Below, piece after piece: positions 1 through 7,389 of a stretch of DNA of 10,408 bases. Numbering within the stretch: the stretch's first letter is position 1; each line of letters begins with the position of its first letter. The position numbers were made by a program, and so were the translations under genes. Source of the stretch: an uncultured Oscillibacter sp. (GTDB taxonomy: Bacteria > Bacillota > Clostridia > Oscillospirales > Oscillospiraceae). Where the stretch lies: contig CAMHDB010000044.1 of assembly GCA_946183715.1 (NCBI GenBank), forward strand, positions 1 to 10,408. Direction: 5' to 3'. The notes under the pieces were generated by a model, which was not told the DNA's origin, made no database searches, and was given only the letters and a program-made list of their open reading frames with translations.

Positions 1-1
1 C

Positions 2-220
2 TTCGACGCCCACGGGACGGACGTGAATTTACAGGTGGCGTGCCCGTCGACAGTCGCGCCGCACGCCCAGCAGGTTTCGCAGACTTTAGCGGAAATCCTG
101 TCACGGAACGGCCTCCGCCCGGAAAATGTGACGGTGGCCGAAATGCGGCGGCCCATCACGATTTCGGAAGTCTTCCCCAAGGTGCTGGAAGGCATGACGG
201 GCATTAATGTCAGGGTATAG
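2..220 (+). CDS. C-terminal end of a FliK-C-like (flagellar hook-length-control-like) protein, 5' partial
   Basis: The reading frame is open from base 2 to a TAG at 218-220, so only the last 72 residues of a longer protein are visible; the ATG at 23 is internal and need not be the start. The segment has an alternating beta strand (VNLQVACP), a helix (VSQTLAEILSRNGL) and a second strand (ENVTVAEM), the pattern of the FliK/Flg_hook C-terminal domain, in which a helix ending in Gly is followed by a valine-rich strand. The assignment is supported by position: the next gene is a FlhB C-terminal homologue, and in Bacillus subtilis the FlhB-like ylqH follows ylqG. Sequence similarity alone is weak, so the family is an inference. 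A role in export-substrate switching would follow from the family but is not shown here. The gene is probably co-transcribed with the next one, 24 nt downstream. Confidence 0.5.
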   Translation, partial: FDAHGTDVNLQVACPSTVAPHAQQVSQTLAEILSRNGLRPENVTVAEMRRPITISEVFPKVLEGMTGINVRV

Positions 221-244
221 CGGAACATGAAGGAGTGAGGACGA

Positions 245-556
245 GTGCCGAGAGCGACAAAACGGGCGGTGGCCCTTCAGTACGGAGCCGACGACAGCGC
301 GCCGGTCGTCGTGGCCTCCGGGATGGGCTACCTCGCCGAGCGGATAGTGGACGTGGCGCAGGAGAACGGCGTGCCGGTTTACGAGGACGATTCCCTCGCG
401 ACGGTGCTGACGCAGTTGAACTTGGGGCAGGAAATCCCGCCGGAACTGTATCAGGCAATCGTGGAAATCTACGTCTACTTTCTCAACTTCGACGTGCAGA
501 ACCGGCGGCCCAAAGTCCTGACGCCGACGGAGACCGAAAGCGCGGAAGGAGTGTAA
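245..556 (+). CDS. FlhB C-terminal-domain homologue (EscU/YscU/HrcU family export-switch-like, YlqH/FlhX type)
   Basis: This 103-residue protein matches the cytoplasmic C-terminal half of FlhB, the export-gate component that switches flagellar secretion from hook to filament substrates. Visible family features are AVALQY near residue 8, APVVVASGMGYLAERI (residues 19-34), the VPVYEDDSLA segment and LGQEIPPELYQAIVEI. It has no membrane domain and lacks the NPTH autocleavage motif, beginning instead just where the cleaved FlhB C-terminal fragment would begin. Such stand-alone paralogues are known in Firmicutes, where they can partly stand in for the FlhB C-terminus. The start is GTG, chosen because AAGGAG at 230-235 lies 9 nt upstream and the family alignment begins at once. 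The acidic tail after residue 90 (TPTETESAEG) is poorly conserved in type. It sits between a FliK-C-like gene and a PilZ gene; whether it acts in flagellar export here is unknown. Confidence 0.85.
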   Translation: MPRATKRAVALQYGADDSAPVVVASGMGYLAERIVDVAQENGVPVYEDDSLATVLTQLNLGQEIPPELYQAIVEIYVYFLNFDVQNRRPKVLTPTETESAEGV

Positions 557-561
557 AGCGA

Positions 562-1191
562 ATGGCCCTTTTCGGATTTTTCAGAAAGGAAAAACCGCAG
601 GATTACTATTTCCTCATGGACAAGAACTCCAACTATCTCGCCCGGGGCGCCTTGCAGGACAACCCCGACAGCGACGACATTCTTTTCAAAGTCATGGACG
701 GCAACATCGAAAACATTCTCCGCATGGAGATTGTGCAGGTCGTGCCGACCGACAAGACCAAGTCCGTGACGATGGGCAAGGCGGTCAGTCGCCGGGGCAG
801 CGTCGTCACCATTGAGCACATGCGCGAAATGGGAATGGCCGTGCGGAAGAATTTCCGCATGCCCGTGGACTTCGAGAGCTTCATCTACCCCGATTCCGGC
901 GGGCGCTACATCATCAAGGCCATCGACTTAAGCTCCGGCGGAATCGCCTTCTACACCGTCGCGAATCTCCCGGCGGGTTCCAGTACGGAAGTCGTGATTC
1001 CGATTACGGCGGAGGCCCCGATTATTGTCCGCTGTACGATTCTTCGCGTACTGCCCTTCTCCCCGCCCATCCAGAAGTACGCCTGCCAGTTCGTCGACCT
1101 GATTCCCGACGAGGAGAGCATGATTCAGGAGGCGGTCTTCAATATCCAGCTTGCCCACATCCGGGACAACGCCAGACAGGGAAGGAGCTAA
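562..1191 (+). CDS. PilZ-domain protein, probable c-di-GMP receptor (YcgR-like)
   Basis: This 209-residue cytoplasmic protein has a two-part build. Residues 1-90 form a beta-rich N-terminal region (starting MALFGFFRKE) that resembles in position, not obviously in sequence, the N-terminal domain of YcgR-type proteins. Residues about 93-205 form a PilZ domain with both c-di-GMP-binding signatures intact: the RxxxR motif as RKNFR (R95, R99) and the [D/N]xSxxG motif as DLSSGG (122-127). The end (IQEAVFNIQLAHIRDN) matches the terminal helix usual after PilZ. The ATG at 562 is chosen because AAGGAG (546-551) precedes it by 10 nt and the frame upstream is Arg-rich shadow of the previous gene. It starts 5 nt after the FlhB-like gene and ends 3 nt before the SLH protein, so translation coupling is likely. 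Family knowledge suggests control of motility or surface secretion by c-di-GMP; the actual target is not visible. Confidence 0.88.
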   Translation: MALFGFFRKEKPQDYYFLMDKNSNYLARGALQDNPDSDDILFKVMDGNIENILRMEIVQVVPTDKTKSVTMGKAVSRRGSVVTIEHMREMGMAVRKNFRMPVDFESFIYPDSGGRYIIKAIDLSSGGIAFYTVANLPAGSSTEVVIPITAEAPIIVRCTILRVLPFSPPIQKYACQFVDLIPDEESMIQEAVFNIQLAHIRDNARQGRS

Positions 1192-1194
1192 AAT

Positions 1195-4100
1195 TTGAAA
1201 AAAGTCACAAAATTCCTGTTTCTTTCGGCGGTACTGTTGCTCGTGTTCGCGTACCCGGCGCGGGCGCGCGCCGCCGAGAGCGTCTACGACGACGCCATTG
1301 AGAAGCTCGTCTCGTGGGGCGTCATCCACGGCTACGAGGACGGCGAGGTACACCCGGAACGCATGGTGTCGCGCGCGCAGTTCGTGGCGATGGTCAACCG
1401 CGCCTACGGCTACACCGCGAAAGGAGAAGTACCGTTCCGCGACATCCTCGCCACCTCGTGGTACTACGACGACGTAGTCATCGCCTACACGGCGCGCTAC
1501 TTCACCGGAACCGACCGCTACAGCGCCTCCCCGGAACGCCTCCTCACGCGCCAGCAGGCCATGACGATGCTCGCCAAGAATCTCCGCCTGACGCCCGTCC
1601 CCGGGGAAGTGACGCAGTTCATCGACGGCAACGCCTTCGCCGACTACAGCAAGGGCTACGTCAAGGCCGCCGTGCAGAAGGGCCTGATTAAGGGCTACCC
1701 CGACGGCACATTCCGCCCGGAGGCCAACATCTCCCGGGGCGCTATGGCGCTGTTGCTCTACCGCGCCCTTGGCAACCTCATTCAGGAGCCCGGCGTCTAC
1801 GAACTCGACGACGTGTTCGGCAACGTGACGATTTCAAGCTCGGCGACCACGTTGCGGAATACGACGATTGCCGGGAATCTGTACATCAGCGGCGGCCTCG
1901 AACTCGGCGCGGTCACGCTCGAAAACGTCCGTGTCCTCGGCGACATCATCGTAGCCGGGAGCGGCGAGAGCGAGACCGGCGACGAAAGCGTGATTCTCCG
2001 CAACGTGGAGGCCAACAATCTGGAGGTCGACAGCCTCAAAGGGCAGTACCTGTCCCTGCGCTCGGAGGGCACGACTTCTATCCGGAACACCTCGATTCGT
2101 TCCAGCGCGTACCTTCAGGACAGAACCCCCACCGGGCGCGGACTGTTGAATATTACGCTGGAAGGTTCGCCCACGAACGAGTTTTCCCTGTCGGGCAACT
2201 TGGAGAACGTGACGAACAAGACCCCGGAATCCACGCTCCGTATCGCCTCGGGCACGTTGCAGAATCTGACCGTTGACGAGGCTGCCGTCGATTCCTCGCT
2301 GATACTCGACCCCAACGCCATCGTCAAGACGCTGAACCTCGACACCGGGGTACCCGTCACGGGCAACGGCGACGTGGAGAACGTCAACATCAACACGGCG
2401 GGCTCCATAGTCTCCATGCTCCCGGACAACATCAACATCCGGCCCGGCATTACGGCAGTCGTCGCCGGGGAGCGCATGGACTCCACGCAGGGCGCGGAGG
2501 CGTCGGAAGACCCGCGCCTTCTGGCCGGCTACCCGCGCGTGTCCGACATCTCGCCCAGCAACGCCCTCGGCTGGTTCTCCGCCAACAAGACGGGCACCGT
2601 CTACTGGGCCGTCAGCGGCCTCCCGGACGGCTCCGTCAACGAGGAAGAGCTGATTAACCCCTCGACCTACGGCTCCAAGACCATCAACAGCGGCTCGACG
2701 AAGATTGACGCCTCAAATCAGGAAGTGCAGGTGAAAATACAGCGCCTGACCGCCGGGGGTTCCTACTACCTCTCCGCGATTATGGTCGACGCGCGCGGCA
2801 CCCGCTCCCCCGTGAAGGTCGTCTCGTTCTCGACGCCCGACGGCACGATTCCGGCCTTCACAGCCGGGTACCCGAACATCAGCTCCAACACCTACGACAG
2901 GAACTCCGCCAGCGTCGACCGCTACAGCGCGCAGGTCATGGTCATGGCCAACAAGTCCTGCATGCTCTACTGGGCGCTCTACAACACCGGGAGTTCGACG
3001 CCCGCCGGACGCGATTTCCGCGCCGGGTCGCTCGGCGGCGCGATTTCCAGCGGCATTATGGAATTGACGCGCAGCCTGCCCGCTCTCGTACAGCTCACCG
3101 GACTGCACGAACAGACAAAGTACGACGTGTACCTGTGGCTGACGGACGCCGATTTCGCGCAGAGCTCGCCCGTCCGGAAACTCTCCTTCACGACCGTCGA
3201 CGGCACCCCGCCGCAGTTCCGCACGCCGATGACTGTCAACCAAGTGCGCTCCACGTCCATCCGCTTCACCGCCATGCTCAACGAGGCCGGAACCATCTAC
3301 TGGGTCGCGGTTCGCTCCGGCACCGACTACCCCCTCCCCCCGGCGGGAAGCAGTATCGTCACGCCGGAGTACGCGCAATTGCAGATTTCGTCGGGCATGA
3401 ACGGCGTCAAGGCCGGCTCCGTCACCGCCCGCCCGAATACCCTCGCCCAAATCAACATCACCGGACTGCAGGCCGAGACTTCCTACGATATCTGGTACAT
3501 CGCCAAAGACCTCGCCGGGAACTACTCCGTCTACCCGACCGGAGACCCCACGAACCCGACCGACCCCAACAACCCGAAGCGTACCTGCATGGTCACGGCC
3601 AACACCCTCGACAACGCCCCGCCCGTCGCCACACAGGAGTTTTCGCGAACCCCCGAGAACTCGCCCAACTCCCCCTACGCCGACAGCGACATCCGCATTG
3701 TCTTTAACGAGAGCATCCAGCAGGCGTCCAGCAACGTGCGCTTTCTGGACTTGTACCAAGACGTGGTGCTCGCGCAGTCGTCCGCCGACCGCGCCACGGC
3801 CAAGGATACGCTCGCCGAGGCGTTGAGCGCGACCATCAAGCTCTACGACCGCACGAACCCCGGCCTGCCCGTACTGGTCAACGAGCGCACCACCGCCAAC
3901 GCCGACACGATTACCAACTGGGTCATCGACTACCGCAACTGCACCGTCACCATGGAGGACGCCCGGACGGTCGTCACGTTCCCGACGTACATCGAGAGCG
4001 CCGGGGAGCAGACCAGCGCCCTGCGCCTGAGCAGCGGCACCTCCTACTACTTCCAGATTGACGACATCTCCGACACCTCCTCGGCCCAGAACCGCATGCA

Positions 4101-6306
4101 GTTGACGCGTCTGGAGCGCTTCCGCACGATTGCCTCGCAGGTGGCCTTAACGACGCTCAGCCTCCCGGCCAGCGCCTACCCCGTCGGAATCAGCGACATC
4201 GACATGTCTTTCGCCGTCACGCCGGTTTCGACCTCCATGTCGGACCCCATGACGACATGGGATATGCTCATCTGGTCGGATATCTCCTGTGAGTACGAAA
4301 TGTACGTCCGCTCGCGGCTGTCGGACGCGCAGTCCTACGACGTATCGGCGGAGACCGACGCCAACGGCTGGAAGCGTATCCAGAACCCGCGCGACGCCTC
4401 CGGCGGCGTGGGCAAGGTCGCGATTCCGTCCACCATGCAGAATCAGCGCGTCGGACAGAGTTTGCACTTCAACCTCTACAATTACGGCGTCGGCGAGACG
4501 CCCAACCTGACCCGCCTTTCCGACGGGAGCGTGTACGAGTACGCCATCCGCTTCCGGGAGATTAACGGCGACAACCAGCGCAGCGGATGGAGCAAGGAAG
4601 TACACTTCTTCATCTCCGTGATTTCCGGTTCCTCGAACGAACTGGGCAACCTCGCCTCCAACGTCACGGAGGAGCGCTTCCAGACCGCCAAGCAGGAGGA
4701 GACGATTAACGAATTGAGCACGCCGCCCGACCTCGGTTTCCGCCTGACGAAAGCCTTCCTCGACACGGAGGCCCCGACATTCTCCTCCGGGCGGCCCATG
4801 TTCACCCCGCTGGACGTAAGCGTGGAAATGCGTCTGCAAATCTCGCGGCAGGGCACCGTGTTCTACGCGCTCGCCCCCGCCGACGACACCATCAGCACGC
4901 GCGACCTCGACGGCTTCGCCGTCAACTGGACGCGCAAGGACGAAATCCCCGCGTCCGGGAGCGATGTCCGCGTCGACACCAACGGAAACGAGGTGCGCGA
5001 CGAGGACGGCAACCCCATTCCGCTCGCGCCCTTCTACGTCTCCACGCCGTCCTATCTGGAAATCGTCAACCCCGAGTACGACAACCCCGAAATCATCACC
5101 GGGTACGTGCCCATCACGTCCGGCACCGTCACGACCACCGTCAGCAACCTGCTCCCCGAGACCAATTACTTCGCCTACTTCGTCATCCGGGGCACCGGGC
5201 AGACCTACTCCGAGTACGCGCAAATCTTCCGCTTCACCACGCTGGAAGTACAGCGCCCCGTGCTCACGCTCGACCTCGCCAACCCGATAGTCAACGTCTC
5301 GACCGACAAGCGCGCCGCCGTCGACTTCATGATTGTCAACTACAACTCGGCGGCGTTGAGCAACTTACTCAGCCGCGCCTTCTGGAACAACGACCCCACC
5401 GGGGAGGCCGACCCGCCCGTGAATTTCCCCAGCTACGCGGGCATTTCCACGGTCTTGCAGGCCCTCGCGACCAACCTCGCCAGTTCGGACAGCGGCGGCG
5501 CCGGGTGCGTGTTCGACAAGTACGCCACGCAGAACTACAAGGACCAGCTCGCCGAGTATATCCGCGCCTCCTCGTCGAACACCGCCGGGACTATCATCGG
5601 CGTCGGGCACGGTATCGAAATCAACTCCGGCACGCGGCACGTCGTCGACGCCAGCGAGTATCCCATGTCGGAGCGCGCGCAGTACGCCTTCCTCGCCGTC
5701 GGGAGAAGTCCGTCCGGCTCCGGCGACGCCTTCCGCTGTATCTACCCCCTGACCCTCGTCGACAGCGAGGCCCCCATCGTCACCGCCATTCAGAACACGC
5801 TCAATATGGACATCGTCGACGGGCACGTCGGCAATACGTGTAGCGGGCGTATCTCCCTGACCTTCAACGAGTACCTCTACCACAGCGACGACAGCACCTC
5901 CCCGCCCACGCTCCGGCAGGTCGACCGCGGCCCGATTATCAGCTCCCTGCGCGACCTGCCCGAGTACGAGAACTTCCGCGCCGTCGCGTCCCTCATGCAG
6001 ACCCGCTCCTCGACGCAAATCAGCCTCATGGAGGACGACGAGAGCCAAATCGGCAAGCAGACGCTTACCATAGAGTTCCAGCTTGACCACGCCGAGAACG
6101 GCACCTTCCTGACGTTCTCGTCCGACCTGTGCGACCAGTACAGCAACGTCAGGGGCTCGCCGCTGACGGTCTCCATACGAATCGTGCAAATCACGACGCA
6201 GGTCGACGTGGACGACAAGGGCGAGCCGATTTACGGCTTCATCTCCACGCCGCTTATCGAACTGACGCCCGCATGGGACGGCACCTCCTTCGAGACCCGG
6301 GACTGA
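1195..6306 (+). CDS. Giant secreted SLH-domain surface protein with solenoid-like linker and Ig/Fn3-like repeats
   Basis: The 1703-residue product begins at TTG, with AAGGAG (1182-1187) 7 nt upstream. Residues 1-26 are a Sec signal peptide (basic MKK, hydrophobic LFLSAVLLLVFA, cleavage probably after ARA). Three SLH modules follow: about 29-72 (GYEDGEVHP, VSRAQ), a degenerate one at 79-133 (LTRQQ in place of ITRAE) and the best at 141-193 (GYPDGTFRPE, ISRGA). SLH triads bind secondary cell-wall polymer or, in Negativicutes, polyamine-modified peptidoglycan, so this protein should be wall-anchored by its N-terminus. Residues about 201-425 are short beta repeats (GNLYISGGLELGAVTLENV and similar) as seen in other SLH proteins. 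From about 446 come Fn3-like domains recurring as a YWA strand, an LxxxTxY strand and a DGTxPxF linker (548, 669), then bacterial Ig-like domains near 821-980 and 1523-1680. No C-terminal anchor or enzyme motif is seen. An adhesin or S-layer role is inferred. Confidence 0.88.
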   Translation: MKKVTKFLFLSAVLLLVFAYPARARAAESVYDDAIEKLVSWGVIHGYEDGEVHPERMVSRAQFVAMVNRAYGYTAKGEVPFRDILATSWYYDDVVIAYTARYFTGTDRYSASPERLLTRQQAMTMLAKNLRLTPVPGEVTQFIDGNAFADYSKGYVKAAVQKGLIKGYPDGTFRPEANISRGAMALLLYRALGNLIQEPGVYELDDVFGNVTISSSATTLRNTTIAGNLYISGGLELGAVTLENVRVLGDIIVAGSGESETGDESVILRNVEANNLEVDSLKGQYLSLRSEGTTSIRNTSIRSSAYLQDRTPTGRGLLNITLEGSPTNEFSLSGNLENVTNKTPESTLRIASGTLQNLTVDEAAVDSSLILDPNAIVKTLNLDTGVPVTGNGDVENVNINTAGSIVSMLPDNINIRPGITAVVAGERMDSTQGAEASEDPRLLAGYPRVSDISPSNALGWFSANKTGTVYWAVSGLPDGSVNEEELINPSTYGSKTINSGSTKIDASNQEVQVKIQRLTAGGSYYLSAIMVDARGTRSPVKVVSFSTPDGTIPAFTAGYPNISSNTYDRNSASVDRYSAQVMVMANKSCMLYWALYNTGSSTPAGRDFRAGSLGGAISSGIMELTRSLPALVQLTGLHEQTKYDVYLWLTDADFAQSSPVRKLSFTTVDGTPPQFRTPMTVNQVRSTSIRFTAMLNEAGTIYWVAVRSGTDYPLPPAGSSIVTPEYAQLQISSGMNGVKAGSVTARPNTLAQINITGLQAETSYDIWYIAKDLAGNYSVYPTGDPTNPTDPNNPKRTCMVTANTLDNAPPVATQEFSRTPENSPNSPYADSDIRIVFNESIQQASSNVRFLDLYQDVVLAQSSADRATAKDTLAEALSATIKLYDRTNPGLPVLVNERTTANADTITNWVIDYRNCTVTMEDARTVVTFPTYIESAGEQTSALRLSSGTSYYFQIDDISDTSSAQNRMQLTRLERFRTIASQVALTTLSLPASAYPVGISDIDMSFAVTPVSTSMSDPMTTWDMLIWSDISCEYEMYVRSRLSDAQSYDVSAETDANGWKRIQNPRDASGGVGKVAIPSTMQNQRVGQSLHFNLYNYGVGETPNLTRLSDGSVYEYAIRFREINGDNQRSGWSKEVHFFISVISGSSNELGNLASNVTEERFQTAKQEETINELSTPPDLGFRLTKAFLDTEAPTFSSGRPMFTPLDVSVEMRLQISRQGTVFYALAPADDTISTRDLDGFAVNWTRKDEIPASGSDVRVDTNGNEVRDEDGNPIPLAPFYVSTPSYLEIVNPEYDNPEIITGYVPITSGTVTTTVSNLLPETNYFAYFVIRGTGQTYSEYAQIFRFTTLEVQRPVLTLDLANPIVNVSTDKRAAVDFMIVNYNSAALSNLLSRAFWNNDPTGEADPPVNFPSYAGISTVLQALATNLASSDSGGAGCVFDKYATQNYKDQLAEYIRASSSNTAGTIIGVGHGIEINSGTRHVVDASEYPMSERAQYAFLAVGRSPSGSGDAFRCIYPLTLVDSEAPIVTAIQNTLNMDIVDGHVGNTCSGRISLTFNEYLYHSDDSTSPPTLRQVDRGPIISSLRDLPEYENFRAVASLMQTRSSTQISLMEDDESQIGKQTLTIEFQLDHAENGTFLTFSSDLCDQYSNVRGSPLTVSIRIVQITTQVDVDDKGEPIYGFISTPLIELTPAWDGTSFETRD

Positions 6307-6389
6307 AAAACAGTCTTTGCGTCTGGTGTCCGCAATACGGCGGAATCAAGTCAGAATCCGGGTAATTTGTTTTGAGCAAGCCCTGACTG

Positions 6390-6416
6390 AAAGCGGCGTC
6401 CCCGCGACGCCGCTTT
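6390..6416 (+). terminator. Rho-independent-like terminator after the SLH gene
   Basis: A perfect 11-bp inverted repeat, AAAGCGGCGTC (6390-6400) and GACGCCGCTTT (6406-6416), encloses a CCCGC loop. The stem is very GC-rich. The T-run is short (TTT then CCTAT), so it fits an intrinsic terminator with a weak tail, and the A-run on the other arm makes it roughly symmetrical. It lies 84 nt after the SLH stop and 30 nt before the NUDIX start, where the first operon would be expected to end. The rest of this 140-nt gap shows no clear promoter. Confidence 0.75.
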
Positions 6417-6446
6417 CCTATGACGCTATTCTGAAAGGAATTTGTC

Positions 6447-7070
6447 ATGAATCGTAACGAGCCGTGGCTTTCGTGGGCCGTGGAATTACAGGCCCTCGCG
6501 CAGGCCGGCCTCCACTACTCCAAAGACCCCTACGACGTGGAACGCTTCGCGCGTATCCGCGAAATCGCCGCCGAAATGCTCTCCGTGAAGTCGGACATTC
6601 CGCCGGGGAAAGTCCGGGAGCTCTTCTGCGGCGAGACCGGATACCAGACCCCCAAACTCGACACCCGCGCCGCCGTATTCCGCAACGACAAAATTTTGCT
6701 CGTCCGGGAGCGCCGTACCGGGAAGTGGTCTCTTCCGGGCGGCTGGGTCGACGTGAATCTGTCCGTGACGGAAAGCGCGGTCAAGGAAGTGCGCGAGGAG
6801 GCCGGGCTGGATGTCAGCGCCGATTTGATTATCGCCGTACAGGACAAGGACAAGCACAACCTGCCCGTGTACGCGTGGAAAATCTGTAAAGTTTTCATAC
6901 TTTGCACGGCGCGCGGCGGGCAGTTCGCCGAGAACACCGAGACCACCGACAGCGGCTATTTCTCCCCCGACGCGCTCCCGCCCCTGTCCACGGAGAAGAA
7001 CACCCCCGAACAGATTGCCATGTGTTTCGACGCCCGCCGCGCCGGACACTGGGTGACGCAATTCGACTGA
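6447..7070 (+). CDS. NUDIX hydrolase with N-terminal Nudix_N_2-type helical domain
   Basis: The 207-residue protein has a helical N-terminal domain (about 5-65) of the type found before ADP-ribose pyrophosphatase-like NUDIX enzymes, then a NUDIX fold (about 70-200). The NUDIX box runs from G99 to L121 and keeps the metal-binding core EVREEAGL, with E117 and E118. Two canonical positions differ: the first glutamate of the box (GX5E) is L105, and the arginine of REUXEEXGU is K113. SLPGGWVDV before the box is typical of this subgroup. The family cleaves a nucleoside diphosphate linked to another group (ADP-ribose, NADH, CDP-compounds); the substrate cannot be read here. The ATG has AAAGGAA (6434-6440) 6 nt upstream. 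It is the first gene after the terminator and is followed by the broken nucleotidyltransferase after 12 nt, so the group 6447-7980 is likely one transcript, with an unseen promoter in 6307-6446. Confidence 0.9.
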   Translation: MNRNEPWLSWAVELQALAQAGLHYSKDPYDVERFARIREIAAEMLSVKSDIPPGKVRELFCGETGYQTPKLDTRAAVFRNDKILLVRERRTGKWSLPGGWVDVNLSVTESAVKEVREEAGLDVSADLIIAVQDKDKHNLPVYAWKICKVFILCTARGGQFAENTETTDSGYFSPDALPPLSTEKNTPEQIAMCFDARRAGHWVTQFD

Positions 7071-7082
7071 GAGGCGGCGCGT

Positions 7083-7380
7083 ATGGAGACGGTAGCCGAA
7101 CTTTCCAAAAAGGCCGGAATCAGGGAACGCGTCCTGCGTGAAATCCGGACGTTCGCGGCGCGCTACGGCGTCGAAAAGGTGATTCTCTTCGGCTCGCGGG
7201 CGCGCGGCGACTTCCGCGAACGGAGCGACATCGACCTCGCCTTTACGGGCGGCGACGGCGCGCGCTTCTCCCTCGACGTGGACGCTGTTCATGTTCGACA
7301 TCGTGAACCTCGACAAGCCGGTACAGCCGGAACTACTGGATTCCATCCGGCGCGAGGGAATCGTAATTTATGACGCGGAG
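7083..7380 (+). pseudogene. MNT-type minimal nucleotidyltransferase, frameshifted in the middle
   Basis: The ATG at 7083 follows AGAGG (7070-7074) by 8 nt. Residues 33-52 carry the pol-beta nucleotidyltransferase signature: G37-S38 and the acidic pair in SDIDLAF (D49, D51). After about residue 64 (RFSLDV, base 7280) the open frame turns into Arg-rich out-of-frame sequence and stops at TGA 7371-7373. The expected continuation lies in the next frame from about 7279: WTLFMFDIVNLDKP, then ELLDSIRREGIVIYD, which matches the C-terminal half of this family and supplies the third acidic residue (the D in MFD). The frames can be joined by assuming loss of two bases (GTGTGG to GTGG near 7278-7281) or gain of one. 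A pseudogene, an assembly or read error, or recoding are all possible; no slippery run is present. In other genomes such proteins often pair with a HEPN partner; none is adjacent here. Confidence 0.78.
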
Positions 7381-7389
7381 GATGAGATT

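Noticed and set aside
235..561. N-terminal extension of the PilZ frame back to 235
   Set aside because: This part overlaps the FlhB-like gene in another frame and encodes Arg-rich sequence; the ATG at 562 has its own ribosome-binding site and begins the family-like sequence.
3535..3590. Pro/Thr/Asn/Asp-rich stretch (YPTGDPTNPTDPNNP) as a repeat element
   Set aside because: It is a short low-complexity inter-domain linker in the surface protein, without unit-length repetition in the DNA.
2713..3759. Long minus-strand open frames (also 4147-5223, 5365-6189, 6486-7346 and 8040-9131)
   Set aside because: Their products are rich in Arg, Gly, Val and Glu with no motif or signal, they lie opposite well-supported genes, and such frames are expected opposite GC-rich genes with GAC/GTC codon preference.
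7275..7285. Programmed ribosomal frameshift at the nucleotidyltransferase junction
   Set aside because: There is no slippery heptamer, stop-codon context or obvious stimulator hairpin; mutation or sequence error is simpler.
7083..7373. Nucleotidyltransferase as the antitoxin half of an MNT-HEPN toxin-antitoxin pair
   Set aside because: No HEPN-like gene lies on either side; the neighbours are a NUDIX hydrolase and a LUD protein, and the gene is frameshifted.
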